A model generated the notes under the pieces. The model did no database searches. It was not told the DNA's origin and was given only the letters and a program-made list of their open reading frames with translations. The position numbers and the translations under genes are program-made. From positions 3,596,001-3,660,000 of the forward strand of contig NZ_CP114014.1 of NCBI RefSeq assembly GCF_040581415.1: 64,000 nt of DNA, given 5' to 3'. Numbering within the stretch: position 1 is the stretch's first letter; every line of letters starts with the position of its first letter. Below are positions 25,440 to 34,913 of the stretch, one piece after another. The DNA comes from Paraconexibacter sp040581415 (GTDB lineage Bacteria; Actinomycetota; Thermoleophilia; Solirubrobacterales; Solirubrobacteraceae).

Positions 25440-27392
25440 ATGCTGCTCGGAGTCGACGTCGGCGGGACCTTCACGGACGCGGTGCTCGTCGCCGACGGCC
25501 GCGTCTGGACGGCGAAGGCGCCGAGCACGCCCGAGGACCAGTCGGCCGGCGTCCTCGCCGCGATCCGCGCCGTCCTCGCCGCCGCCGGCGGCGCCCGGCC
25601 GGCCGACGTGGCGACGTTCGCCCACGGGATGACCGTGGCGACCAACGCCCTGCTGGAGGGCCGTAGCGCGCGCACCGCGTTCGTCGCGACAGAGGGCTTC
25701 ACCGACGTGGTCGCCCTCGGTCGCCAGGCCCGCCCGGAGCTGTACCGGCTGCAGGCGGCGGCCCCCGCGCCGCTCGTCCCGCCCGAGCGGCGCGTCCCGG
25801 TCCCCGAGCGGATGGACGCCGGAGGGACCGTCCTGCGCAGCCTGTCCGACGCCGACGCCGCCGCGGTGGCCGACGCCGTGGCCGCGCTCGACGTCGAGTC
25901 GGTCGCCGTCTGCTTGCTCCACGCCGACCGGCACCCGGACCACGAGCGCCGGCTCGGCGACGCGCTGCGAGCGCGTCTGGGCGACGACGTGCACCTCTCG
26001 CTCTCGCACGAGGTCGTCGGGACGTTCCGCGAGGCGGAGCGCTTCGCGACGACCGAGGTCGACGCGGCGCTCTCCCCCCTGCTCGCGCGGTACCTGCGGT
26101 CGCTGCTGACCCGTGCGGCCGAGGCCGGCCTCCCCGAGCCGCTCATCATGCAGTCCAGCGGCGGGCTCACGGGCGCGGACACCGCGGCGGCCCACGCGGC
26201 CTTCACGGTCCTCAGCGGACCGGCCGGAGGTGCCGCCGCGGCGCAGCTGCTGGCGCGGGAGAGCGGCCTGCAGGATCTCGTGTGCTTCGACATGGGCGGG
26301 ACGTCCTGCGACGTCTGCGTCGTGCAGGACGGCCGGGTGCGCCAGGCCGCAGGTCGTGAGGTCGGCGGGCGCGCGCTGGCGCTGCCGATGGTCGACATCC
26401 ACACGGTCGGCGCCGGCGGCGGTTCGATCGCCTGGGTCGACGCGGGCGGCGCGCTGCGGGTGGGTCCGCGCAGCGCCGGTGCCCGCCCGGGGCCGGCGTG
26501 CTTCGGCCATGGGGGCAGCGACCCGACCGTGACCGACGCGCACGCCGTCCTGGGGTCGGTCAGCGGCGAGCTGCCCGGCGGGATCCCGGTCGACACGGAG
26601 GCGGCTCGGCGTGCGGTCTGGTCCCTATGCGAGCCGCTCGGGCTGGAGACCGTCGACGAGGTCGCGGCGGGGATCGTCGCCGTCGCGGACGCGGAGATGC
26701 TCGGCGCGCTGCGCGTCATGACCGTGCAGCAGGGCGTGGATCCACGCGGCTTCACGCTGCTCGCGTTCGGCGGCGGCGGCGGGCTGCACGCCTGCGCGCT
26801 CGCGGAGGCGCTCGGCATGCGGCGCGTCATGATCCCCGCCGCCGCCGGGGTGCTGAGCGCGCTCGGTCTCGCGGCAGCCGACCGCCGTCGCGACGACGTC
26901 CGCACCGTGATGCTGCGCGGGGACGCCCTGACCGCGGCGGCGCTCGCGGCTGCAGCCGCCGGCGACGCAGACGACGCCGAGGCGGACGGCGCCGAGGCGC
27001 CGCGCGACGAGGAGGACGACAGCGGCGGCACGACGGTCGAGGTCACGTGGGAGGCCCGCTTCGCCGGCCAGTCGCACGAGCTCGCGCTCGAAGGGATCCC
27101 GGCCGAGCCGGACACGATCCGCGCCGCGCTGCGGGCGGGCCACGAGGAGCGCTACGGCTTCGTCCCGGCCGCCGACGCCGCTGTCGAGGTCGTGACGGTG
27201 CGGCGGACCGTCCGCCACCCCGGACCGGGAGTGACCCTCGCCACCGGCGAACCCACGGCACCCGACGCGACCGGCACATCCGGGCCGCAGACCGTCCGCC
27301 TCCCGGGCGCGACGTTCGCCCTGCGGCCCGGATGGACCATCACCACCGACACCGGCGGCTGGCTGATCGCCGAGCTGGAGACGGACGGATGA
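25440..27392 (+). CDS. hyuA: Hydantoinase A / 5-oxoprolinase alpha-type subunit
   Basis: ATP-dependent subunit of the HyuA/HyuB family, which opens cyclic amides (N-methylhydantoin, 5-oxoproline) or carboxylates acetone. About 650 aa: an N-terminal hydantoinase/oxoprolinase N domain (LLGVDVGGTFTDAVL), the ASKHA core with FDMGGTSCDV and VGAGGGSIAW, and a C-terminal beta domain after an acidic Asp/Glu loop near 515-525. A TAGCCT -10 box stands 9 nt before TTG 25437 and 12 nt before this ATG, so either may be used. ATGA overlap with hyuB. The substrate is not decided. Confidence 0.88.
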   Translation: MLLGVDVGGTFTDAVLVADGRVWTAKAPSTPEDQSAGVLAAIRAVLAAAGGARPADVATFAHGMTVATNALLEGRSARTAFVATEGFTDVVALGRQARPELYRLQAAAPAPLVPPERRVPVPERMDAGGTVLRSLSDADAAAVADAVAALDVESVAVCLLHADRHPDHERRLGDALRARLGDDVHLSLSHEVVGTFREAERFATTEVDAALSPLLARYLRSLLTRAAEAGLPEPLIMQSSGGLTGADTAAAHAAFTVLSGPAGGAAAAQLLARESGLQDLVCFDMGGTSCDVCVVQDGRVRQAAGREVGGRALALPMVDIHTVGAGGGSIAWVDAGGALRVGPRSAGARPGPACFGHGGSDPTVTDAHAVLGSVSGELPGGIPVDTEAARRAVWSLCEPLGLETVDEVAAGIVAVADAEMLGALRVMTVQQGVDPRGFTLLAFGGGGGLHACALAEALGMRRVMIPAAAGVLSALGLAAADRRRDDVRTVMLRGDALTAAALAAAAAGDADDAEADGAEAPRDEEDDSGGTTVEVTWEARFAGQSHELALEGIPAEPDTIRAALRAGHEERYGFVPAADAAVEVVTVRRTVRHPGPGVTLATGEPTAPDATGTSGPQTVRLPGATFALRPGWTITTDTGGWLIAELETDG

Positions 27393-28912
27393 GCGCCGTG
27401 GACCCGATCACCCTGCAGGTCACGGTCGGCGCGCTGCGCGCCGCCTGCCAGGAGATGGGCGCGGTCCTGATCCGCGCCGCCCACTCGGCGAACATCAAGG
27501 AGCGTCACGACTGCTCCACCGCCCTGTTCGATCCAGCCGGCCAGATGGTCATGCAGGCCGAGCACATCCCGGTGCACCTCGGCGCGATGCCCGCCTCGGT
27601 CGCGGCGATCCTGGAGCACGAGCAGGCGCCCGGCGTCTCCTGGATCCTCAACGACCCGTTCGCCGGCGGCACGCACCTGCCCGACATCACCGTCGTCACG
27701 CCGGTTTACTCGGGCGACGACGACGTGGTCCTGCTCGGCTTCGCCGCCACCCGCGCGCACCACGCCGACGTCGGAGCCCGCGTCCCCGGGTCGATGCCGG
27801 CCGACTCGACGACGCTCGCCGAGGAGGGTGTCGTGATCCCGCCGACCCGCCTCACCCCCACGCTCATCGACGAGCTCGCCGGCCGCATGCGCCAACCGGC
27901 GCAGCGGCACGCCGACCTCGCCGCCCAGCTCGCGGCCAACCGCGCCGGCGCCGCGCGCCTGCGGGAGCTCGCCGCGCGGGTGGGCGCGGCCGAGCTGCAG
28001 GCGGTCACGGACGCGGTGCAGGACTACGCCGAGCGCCGGACCCGTGCCTGCCTGGCCGCGCTGCCCGACGGCGAGCGGCGCGCGGTCGACGTCCTGGAAG
28101 GACGTACCGGTGACGACCTCGAGCTGCGGCTGCGCGCCACCGTCGCCGGCGACGAGCTGCGGCTCGATTTCGCCGGGTCCAGCGCCCAGGACCCGGGCAA
28201 CCTGAACTGCCCGCTCGCCGTCACGGTCTCGGCCTGCCTGCTGGCGCTGCGCGTCCTGACCGACCCCGACATCCCGCCGTGCGCCGGCGTCCTGCGCCCG
28301 TTGCACGTGAGCGTCCCGGAGGGCACGCTGCTGAACGCGCGGGCGCCGGCGGCCGTCGCGGCCGGCAACGTGGAGACGTCCAGCCGCGTCGCCGACCTCG
28401 TCCTCGCCGCGTTCGGGCAGGCGCTCGGCCAGGGGACGATGAACTCCCTCACGCTCGGGGACGAGACGTTCACGTACTACGAGACGGTCGGCGGCGGACA
28501 GGGCGCGAGCGACGCCGCGGACGGACCGTCCGGCGTCCACGTCGCCATGTCGAACACGCGCAACACCCCGGTCGAGGCCCTCGAGCTCGAGTTCCCGCTG
28601 CGCGTCACCGAGTACGCGCTGCGGCGCGGCAGCGGCGGCCGCGGTGCCCACACCGGCGGGGACGGGGTCGTGCGCGAGATCGAGGCGCTCGAGGAGCTCA
28701 CGTACAGCGTCATCGGCGAGCGACGCCGCCACCGGCCACGCGGCGCAGAAGGCGGCGAGCCGGGCGCGGCGGGCCGCACGCTGGTGATCCGGGCGGACGG
28801 CACCGTCGAGGACGTCGGCGGCAAGGCCACGGGGACGCTGCGCCCCGGTGACCGCCTGCGGCAGGAGACCCCGGGCGGCGGCGGCCACGGGCTCTATCGT
28901 CCCCCGCCGTGA
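27389..28912 (+). CDS. hyuB: Hydantoinase B / 5-oxoprolinase beta-type subunit
   Basis: 507-aa partner of the preceding subunit. Landmarks: PITLQVTVGALRAACQEMGA, SANIKERHDCSTALFD, LNDPFAGGTHLPDITVVTPV, GNLNCPLAVTVSA, NVETSSRVAD and the C-terminal GRGAHTGGDGVVREIEAL. The ATG overlaps the hyuA stop (ATGA), consistent with a fixed complex. The protein ends in a Pro/Gly-rich tail (PGGGGHGLYRPPP), which is usual. No transporter or imidase gene is linked. Confidence 0.9.
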   Translation: MSAVDPITLQVTVGALRAACQEMGAVLIRAAHSANIKERHDCSTALFDPAGQMVMQAEHIPVHLGAMPASVAAILEHEQAPGVSWILNDPFAGGTHLPDITVVTPVYSGDDDVVLLGFAATRAHHADVGARVPGSMPADSTTLAEEGVVIPPTRLTPTLIDELAGRMRQPAQRHADLAAQLAANRAGAARLRELAARVGAAELQAVTDAVQDYAERRTRACLAALPDGERRAVDVLEGRTGDDLELRLRATVAGDELRLDFAGSSAQDPGNLNCPLAVTVSACLLALRVLTDPDIPPCAGVLRPLHVSVPEGTLLNARAPAAVAAGNVETSSRVADLVLAAFGQALGQGTMNSLTLGDETFTYYETVGGGQGASDAADGPSGVHVAMSNTRNTPVEALELEFPLRVTEYALRRGSGGRGAHTGGDGVVREIEALEELTYSVIGERRRHRPRGAEGGEPGAAGRTLVIRADGTVEDVGGKATGTLRPGDRLRQETPGGGGHGLYRPPP

Positions 28913-29478
28913 CCGATCTGCGCCGCATCTGCGTCTACGCCGCGTCGAGCCCCGGCCCCTCCCCGGCCTACGTCGCCGCGGCCGCCGACCTGGGGCGGAC
29001 GCTCGCCGCGTCCGGCATCGGCGTGGTCTACGGCGGCGGGCGCGCCGGGCTGATGGGCGCGCTGGCCGACGCGACGCTGGCGGCCGGCGGCGAGGTCACC
29101 GGGATCATCCCGGACTTCCTGGACGCCCGGGAGGCGACGCACCGTGGCGTGACGCACCTGCACGTCGTCGGCTCGATGCACGAGCGCAAGACGCTGATGG
29201 CCGAGCGTGCCGACGCGTTCATCGCCCTGCCCGGCGGGATCGGCACGCTCGAGGAGCTCGTCGAGGCGATGACGTGGTGGCAGCTGAACCTCGTCCCGCG
29301 ACCGATGGGCCTGCTGGACGTCGACGGATTCTGGGCGCCGTTCACCGGCCTGCTCGACCACCTGGTGGCCCACGGGTTCATGCCGCAGCGGACCCGCGCG
29401 ATGCTGCGCGAGGACACGTCCGCAGGCGGTCTGCTGGCGCAGCTCCAGGAGGCCTCAGTGCCGCCGGCTCCGGAGTAA
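28909..29478 (+). CDS. LOG-family protein (nucleoside 5'-monophosphate phosphoribohydrolase)
   Basis: 189 aa, Rossmann-like lysine-decarboxylase-fold protein of the LONELY GUY type that cleaves ribose-5-phosphate from (cytokinin) nucleoside monophosphates. Signatures: GIGVVYGGGRAGLMGALAD and PGGIGTLEELVEAMTWWQL (the PGGxGTxxE active site). GTG start overlaps the hyuB stop (GTGA), so it is in that operon although no functional link is known. The physiological substrate in bacteria is unclear. Confidence 0.88.
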   Translation: MTDLRRICVYAASSPGPSPAYVAAAADLGRTLAASGIGVVYGGGRAGLMGALADATLAAGGEVTGIIPDFLDAREATHRGVTHLHVVGSMHERKTLMAERADAFIALPGGIGTLEELVEAMTWWQLNLVPRPMGLLDVDGFWAPFTGLLDHLVAHGFMPQRTRAMLREDTSAGGLLAQLQEASVPPAPE

Positions 29479-29738
29479 GGGGTCGGTGAGGCGGGAGCGC
29501 CGCCAGGTAAGGCACGACGCGCCTCAGGACGCTCCGTTGTGCCGATGTGCGCCGAGCGCCGCGCGAGGAGCATGCAGTCGTGTCCTCACCACGACCCGAC
29601 TGGAGCCAGATCCCGTGCATTCCGACCTTCACCGCCACCTCGCCGCAGCCCGTGTCGACGACGCCCTCCGCGCCGCCGCCGGCCCCGTCACCCGTCGCCG
29701 CGCTTTCCTCCGCGACACCGTCGCGCGATACTGGGGCG

Positions 29739-32700
29739 ATGGCGACGCGGATGACCGCCAGGGCGTTCGTGGGACGAGCGGCGCAGCTCGCCGAGCTGCA
29801 AGCGGCGCTCGGCGACGCAGCGGCGGGGCGACCGTCGCTCGTGTTCGTGGCGGGTGAGCCCGGCCTCGGCAAGACCCGCCTGCTGGACGAGCTCCACGAC
29901 CACGCCCGCGCGCAGCACGGCGTCCGGTCGATCGGCGGCGACTGCGTCCGCCTCGGCGAGGGCGAGCTCCCCTACGCCCCGCTGGTGAGCGCGCTCCGGC
30001 CGCTGGCGCGCGCCGAGGACCCCGTCCTGGACGAGCTCAGCCCGTCCGCCCGCGACGCGCTCGCCACGCTCGTCCCCGCCCTCTCGACCGCCGGCGGCGA
30101 GGCCACCTGGCGCGCGCCGGCCGACCCGTCCGCGCAGAGCCGCGTCTTCGAGGGGCTGCTGGAGCTGGTCGACCGGCTCGCGACCGGCGGCGCGGTCGTC
30201 CTGACCATCGAGGACCTCCACTGGGCGGACTCCTCGACCCGCGCGTTCCTGCGCTTCCTCAGCGCGAACGTCTGCCGTGAACGGCTGCTGCTCGTGGCCA
30301 GCTACCGGCCGGACGAGCTGCACCGGCGTCACCCGCTGCTGCCGCTGCTGGCGGAGCTCGAGCGCGACCCACGGGCGCGGCGGGTGACGCTCGAGCCGTT
30401 CACCCGCGACGAGCTGTCCACGCAGCTCGGCGACATCCTGGGCGCCGACCCCGACCCGCAGCTCGTCGACCGCCTGCACCGGCGCAGCGACGGCAACCCG
30501 TTGTTCGCCGAGGAGCTCCTGGCCGCCGGCCTGGACGGGCGCGGCGCGGTCCCGCCCACCCTGCGCGACGCGCTGACCGTCCGCATGCAGCGGCTGAGCG
30601 ACGATGCACAGGAGCTGCTCCGGCTCGTCGCGGTGGCCAGGACCATCGATCACGCGACGCTGGCCGCGACCGCCGCCGTCGAGGGCCGCGCGCTTCGCGA
30701 CGCCCTCCGCGAGGCCGTCGGCGCGCACATCCTCGCCGTCGACGAGGAGGACCGGTACGGCTTCCGTCACGCGCTGCTGCGCGAAGCCGTCGGCGACGAC
30801 CTGCTCCCCGGCGAGCGCGCGGATCTGCACCTGCGGCTGGCGGGCGCCCTGGAGACGCTGACGCCGGCGAGCGGCGGGGTCCACCGGACGGCAGCGGTGG
30901 CGCACCACTACGACGCGGCCGGCGACCAGCCCCGCGCGCTGACCGCCTCCGTGCGGGCGGCGACCCAGGCCGAGGCCGTCCACGCGTACGGCGAGGCGGC
31001 AACGCTGCTCGAGCGCGCGCTGGAGCTGTGGGACCGCGTCCCGGACCCGGCCGCGCTGACCGGCTGCACCCAGGTCGCGCTGCTGGAGCGGGCCGCCGAG
31101 GCTCACGACGCCGACGGGGACCGCGCACGCTCCGAGACGCTGGTCGAGCGCGCCCTGAAGCTCGCCGAGGACGCGGGGGAGTCGCCACTGGTCCGGTCGG
31201 GTGTCCTGGAGCGCCTCGCGAAGGTGCGCTGGTCGCTGAACCGCCAGGACGAGAGCCTCGACACGCTGGACCGGTCGCTGGCCCTGCTGCCGGACGGCCC
31301 GTCGGTCGAGCGGGCGTGGCGGCTGGCCACGAAGGCCAAGTTCCTGATGTTGATGGGCCGCTTCCAGAAGGCGGCGCAGGTCGCGCAGGACGCCTGCGAC
31401 TTCGCCCGGGCGAGCGACGCGCGGCGGCCCGAGGGGCGGGCGATGAACTCGCTCGGGGTCGCGCTCATGGCGCTCGGCGACCTCGACGCCGGGGTCGCCG
31501 TGCTGCGCGAGGCGCAGACCATCGCGCTCGAGAGCGGCGAGCCGCTGGACTACGCGGTCGCGAGCGTGAACCTGGCGGACATCCTGCACCTCTCGGGCCG
31601 GTCCGGCGAGGCCATCGACGTCGTCAGCGCCGCCGACGACCACGTCCGGCGGACGGTCGGGCGGGACGACCCGTGGCTGCTGACCGCGCTCGCCGAGTTC
31701 CAGATCGAGACGGGTGACTGGGCGGCGGCGGCGGACGCCCTGGAGCGGATCGGCCGCCGCCACCAGGGCACGACGCTCGTGAACCTGCTGCTGCGCCAGT
31801 CGGAGCTCGCGCTGGGCCGCGGCGACGATGAGGGCGCCCGCGACAGCCTGCGCCGGGCCGCGCGAGCGGCTGAGGGGTCGCGCGAACCGCAGTTCGTGGG
31901 CGTCCTGGCGGCGCTGCGGGCGACCCTCGCCACGCGGACGGGCGCGTTCGAGGAGGCCCGCGCGCGCGTCGAGGACGGCCTGGACGCGATCGAGTTCTGC
32001 ACCGAGGACGTGGTGCGCATCGTGGCGCTCGCCGCGGCGGGTGTCCGCGTCGAGGCCGACATCGCGCAGCGTGCGCGCGATCTCGGCGACGCGGACGGCG
32101 CGGTCGACGCGCTGCAGCGGGCGGATCTGCTGATGACCCGCGTGGAGGCCGGCTGCGCCACGGACGAGAGCGCTCTGGACGACGACTACGACGCCCCGGC
32201 CGATGATGCCGCGAGCCCCGCACGTCCCGTCGAACAGGCGCACCGCACCACTGCCGTGGCCGAGCGCTCCCGCGCGGCGGGCAAGCCGGATCCGGCGGCG
32301 TGGGGTGCCGCCGCAGACGCGTGGCTCGCGCTGGACCGGCCTTACGCCGCTGCGCAGGCGCGCTGGCGCCTGGCCGAGGCCCACGTGCTGGCCGGGGACC
32401 GGGACGCCGCCACCCCCGTCGCGGCGTCCGCGGTGGCCGCCGCGCGCGACCTCGGGGCCGACTGGCTCGCGGCCGAGGTCACCGCGCTGGCCGCCCGCGC
32501 GCGCCTGCGACTCCCGGCCCCGCCCCCGGATCGCCCCGCCCTGTCCTCCGTCCCCGACCGCACGCCGGCTCCCTCCGGCGCGGCCGCTCCGCCGTCGTCC
32601 GTTCGCCCGCCGGCGGGCGACGGCACGACTGGTGGGGACGGCGGCGCGCCGCGGGACCGCGGCACATCGCGGGTCGGGGGCGCGTCGCAGGACGGAAGCA

Positions 32701-33068
32701 CGTCTGGAGTCGACGGTCCGCCGCCGGACACGGGCGCGCAGGGCCGGCCGACCCCGGCAACCGCGGGCGCGGACGGCCGCGCGGCGGCACGCACCGGATC
32801 CGGGGCCGGTGGTGCTGACGGCGCCACACGCCCGGTGCCGGACGGCCGCGCCACCGCCGCGACCGACCCGTTCGACCTCACGGCCCGCGAGCGGCAGGTC
32901 CTGGCACTGGTGGCCGGGGGCGCGACGAACCGGGAGGTCGGCGCGCGCCTGTACATGGCCGAGAAGACGGCGAGCGTCCACGTCTCGCGCATCCTGGCCA
33001 AGCTCGACGTCCGCAGCCGAACGGAGGCGGCAGCGGTCGCGCACCGCCTGGGCCTGGCCGACGGCTGA
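29739..33068 (+). CDS. Large AAA-ATPase LuxR-family transcriptional regulator (LAL type)
   Basis: 1,109 aa. Order: AAA/NB-ARC-like ATPase with Walker A GEPGLGKT at 40-47 and Walker B VVLTIEDLHWAD near 150; helical and TPR-like repeats (about 400-870); a Gly/Pro/Ala-rich linker of about 120 residues (about 925-1045) that is probably disordered; and a C-terminal LuxR helix-turn-helix (LTARERQVLALVAGGATNRE...EKTASVHVSRILAKLDVRSR). MalT-like proteins of this kind are ATP- and ligand-gated activators. Start uncertain: the frame is open upstream to 29547. The 260 bp before it hold no other gene. Target unknown. Confidence 0.88.
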   Translation: MATRMTARAFVGRAAQLAELQAALGDAAAGRPSLVFVAGEPGLGKTRLLDELHDHARAQHGVRSIGGDCVRLGEGELPYAPLVSALRPLARAEDPVLDELSPSARDALATLVPALSTAGGEATWRAPADPSAQSRVFEGLLELVDRLATGGAVVLTIEDLHWADSSTRAFLRFLSANVCRERLLLVASYRPDELHRRHPLLPLLAELERDPRARRVTLEPFTRDELSTQLGDILGADPDPQLVDRLHRRSDGNPLFAEELLAAGLDGRGAVPPTLRDALTVRMQRLSDDAQELLRLVAVARTIDHATLAATAAVEGRALRDALREAVGAHILAVDEEDRYGFRHALLREAVGDDLLPGERADLHLRLAGALETLTPASGGVHRTAAVAHHYDAAGDQPRALTASVRAATQAEAVHAYGEAATLLERALELWDRVPDPAALTGCTQVALLERAAEAHDADGDRARSETLVERALKLAEDAGESPLVRSGVLERLAKVRWSLNRQDESLDTLDRSLALLPDGPSVERAWRLATKAKFLMLMGRFQKAAQVAQDACDFARASDARRPEGRAMNSLGVALMALGDLDAGVAVLREAQTIALESGEPLDYAVASVNLADILHLSGRSGEAIDVVSAADDHVRRTVGRDDPWLLTALAEFQIETGDWAAAADALERIGRRHQGTTLVNLLLRQSELALGRGDDEGARDSLRRAARAAEGSREPQFVGVLAALRATLATRTGAFEEARARVEDGLDAIEFCTEDVVRIVALAAAGVRVEADIAQRARDLGDADGAVDALQRADLLMTRVEAGCATDESALDDDYDAPADDAASPARPVEQAHRTTAVAERSRAAGKPDPAAWGAAADAWLALDRPYAAAQARWRLAEAHVLAGDRDAATPVAASAVAAARDLGADWLAAEVTALAARARLRLPAPPPDRPALSSVPDRTPAPSGAAAPPSSVRPPAGDGTTGGDGGAPRDRGTSRVGGASQDGSTSGVDGPPPDTGAQGRPTPATAGADGRAAARTGSGAGGADGATRPVPDGRATAATDPFDLTARERQVLALVAGGATNREVGARLYMAEKTASVHVSRILAKLDVRSRTEAAAVAHRLGLADG

Positions 33069-33076
33069 CTCCGGCG

Positions 33077-33089
33077 TACGATGGGCCCC
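33077..33089 (+). promoter_or_regulatory. Leaderless -10 box of the dehydrogenase gene
   Basis: TACGAT followed by 7 nt and then the ATG, showing that the gene has its own promoter and no leader. Confidence 0.65.
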
Positions 33090-33986
33090 ATGAGAGTCGC
33101 CTTCCTGGGCCTGGGGATCATGGGGTCGCGGATGGCCGCGAACCTCGTCGCCGCCGGCCACGAGCTGTCCGTCTGGACGCGGACCGAGGGCAAGGCGGCC
33201 GCCTGGGCCGTGGACCTCCCGGCCGGTGACCACCCCGTGCCCACCGTCCACGACACCCCGGCCAGTGCCGCGGACGGCGCCGAGATCGTCCTCGCGATGG
33301 TCGTCGACGGGCAGCAGGTCCTCGCGCTGGCGGAGGGACTCGCCGCGGACGGCGGCGAGGGCGCCGGACGCCTGCTCGTCGACATGTCCACGATCGGGCC
33401 GGAGAGCGCCCGTGCCGCGGCCACGGTCATCGAGGCGACCGGCTGGAGCTTCATGGACGCGCCGGTGACCGGGTCCTCACCCAAGGCAGCCGACGGGACG
33501 CTGACGATCATGGCCGGCGGCGCGGAGGCGGACTTCGACCGCGTGCGGCCGCTCCTCGACGTCATGGGTGCGCTCGTCCTGCACGTCGGGGGCGTCGGCC
33601 AGGGGCAGATGGTGAAGCTCATCAACAACGCGGTCGCGGCGGCGAACGCGACCGCCCTCGCCCAGGCGCTCCTCGTCGCGAAGGCCACGGGCGCCGACCT
33701 GGACGCGCTCGTGCAGGTGATGGGCGCCGGCTCCGGCGGCAGCACCATGCTGAACCTCAAAGCGGGCCCGATGCGCGAGCACGACTACTCGACGCTGTTC
33801 AAGCTCGAGCACATGCTGAAGGACGTGCGGCTGTGCCTCGAGGAGGGTGAGCGCGCCGGCGTCGGCTTCCCGGCGGCCGCGGCGGCGCGCGAGGTGCTCA
33901 ACGCCGCCATGGGCCGCGGGCTGGCCGATGCGGACTTCGCGGCGCTGTTGGAGCCCCTCGAAGGGCTGGCCGGCATCCGCCTCTGA
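33090..33986 (+). CDS. NAD(P)-dependent 3-hydroxyisobutyrate dehydrogenase family protein
   Basis: 298-aa beta-hydroxyacid dehydrogenase (3-HIBDH / tartronate-semialdehyde reductase / GLYR group). The N-terminal Rossmann motif VAFLGLGIMGSRMAANL, substrate loop DAPVTGSSPKAADGTL and catalytic lysine in GQMVKLINNAVAAAN are present. The ATG at 33090 (MRVAFLG) is preferred over one 9 bp upstream because the -10 box spacing fits leaderless initiation. The exact substrate cannot be told from the sequence. Confidence 0.88.
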   Translation: MRVAFLGLGIMGSRMAANLVAAGHELSVWTRTEGKAAAWAVDLPAGDHPVPTVHDTPASAADGAEIVLAMVVDGQQVLALAEGLAADGGEGAGRLLVDMSTIGPESARAAATVIEATGWSFMDAPVTGSSPKAADGTLTIMAGGAEADFDRVRPLLDVMGALVLHVGGVGQGQMVKLINNAVAAANATALAQALLVAKATGADLDALVQVMGAGSGGSTMLNLKAGPMREHDYSTLFKLEHMLKDVRLCLEEGERAGVGFPAAAAAREVLNAAMGRGLADADFAALLEPLEGLAGIRL

Positions 33987-34082
33987 CCCTCGACTTCGCC
34001 CGCCGGTCCACACTACGGGTGGCCCCCTTCTCCCACCGGTCGAGCGCCTACGCGCCAGCTACGCACAAGCAAAAACCGTCAA

Positions 34083-34125
34083 TTTGCAGGGAAGTTTTGG
34101 GGTTCGCACGATTGTTTGCGACAAT
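34083..34125 (+). promoter_or_regulatory. AT-richer promoter region with ATTGT/ACAAT dyad
   Basis: In an unusually AT-rich patch (about 34065-34130) TTGCAG at 34084 could be a -35 box, and ATTGT-TTGCG-ACAAT (34111-34125) is a perfect 5-bp dyad that could be an operator. It precedes the DUF1802 gene by 80 bp. Confidence 0.4.
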
Positions 34126-34204
34126 GTGACAGGTCCGGGGCCCCCGACTGCTTCTCGCGGTCGCCGCCAACCGGCCTTTCTGTCTCCTAACTCAGCGACT
34201 TCGT

Positions 34205-34837
34205 ATGCCAATTGCTTTCAAGGAATGGGCTGTAACCGTTCGCGCGCTCGCCGAAGGCGAGCAGCTGCTGACGCTCCGCAAGGGTGGCATCCGCGAGGAT
34301 GGCAAGCACTTCGAGCTCCAGCACGACCGATTCTTCCTGTATCCGACCTTCGATCATCAGCGCAACGACCTCGTGCGCGCGTCCCACATGCCCGAGATGC
34401 GCCGCGCGCTCGAAGAGGGTGTCTGGCCTGACGGTGAGCCGCCCGCGCACGCTCTGACGCGTGACGGTGGGATCACCCAGCCGGACCGGGTGCGCGTCCG
34501 CGCCTGGGCCGAGGTCGCCGCTCATTTCACGGTCTCGGACCCCCGGATCGTCTGTGATCTCTCCCCGTACTACGTGTGGACCACGGACTACGCCGAGAAG
34601 CGCCTCTCCTGGAAGCGCCGCGAGCCGCTGCACGTGCTGCTGCTTCGCACGTACCGGATCCCGCGCCCCGTGACGGTCAAGGTCCGTGACGAGTTCGGCG
34701 GCTGTCGTTCGTGGCTCGAGATCACCCGTGACCTCCCGTTCGAGGGCACCCCGGTGCTCAACGACGACGAGTTCGCCGGCGCCTCGGCCACGATCCAGGC
34801 CATCTGCGAGGGCGCCAACATCCCCTCGTACGCCTGA
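34205..34837 (+). CDS. DUF1802 family protein
   Basis: 210 aa. The opening FKEWAVTVRALAEGEQLLTLRKGGI, then HFELQHDRFFLYPTFDHQ, match my memory of the DUF1802 family, known from bacteria and archaea without a proven function. No signal peptide or membrane segment; rich in aromatic residues and Arg. No clear ribosome-binding site before the ATG. Monocistronic. Its upstream region is AT-rich for this genome, suggesting regulated expression. Family call moderately sure; role unknown. Confidence 0.78.
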   Translation: MPIAFKEWAVTVRALAEGEQLLTLRKGGIREDGKHFELQHDRFFLYPTFDHQRNDLVRASHMPEMRRALEEGVWPDGEPPAHALTRDGGITQPDRVRVRAWAEVAAHFTVSDPRIVCDLSPYYVWTTDYAEKRLSWKRREPLHVLLLRTYRIPRPVTVKVRDEFGGCRSWLEITRDLPFEGTPVLNDDEFAGASATIQAICEGANIPSYA

Positions 34838-34913
34838 CCCAGCTGTTTCCGTCACTCCGCGGGCCCCGAGCGTGCGCCCGCGGATGTGACGACCTTCGCC
34901 TGATGCTCCTCCC

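Noticed and set aside
25079..27115. 678-codon minus-strand frame across the 143-aa gene and hyuA
   Set aside because: Ser/Arg/Pro-rich shadow without family features; the plus-strand genes are well supported.
26498..27388. Possible N-terminal extension of hyuB overlapping hyuA
   Set aside because: HyuB homology begins at the ATG that overlaps the hyuA stop; the upstream frame is arginine-rich noise.
29688..33251. 1,187-codon open frame on the minus strand opposite the LAL regulator
   Set aside because: High GC leaves antisense frames open. The translation is low-complexity Arg/Gly/Ala/Val without motifs, while the plus frame has Walker and LuxR motifs.
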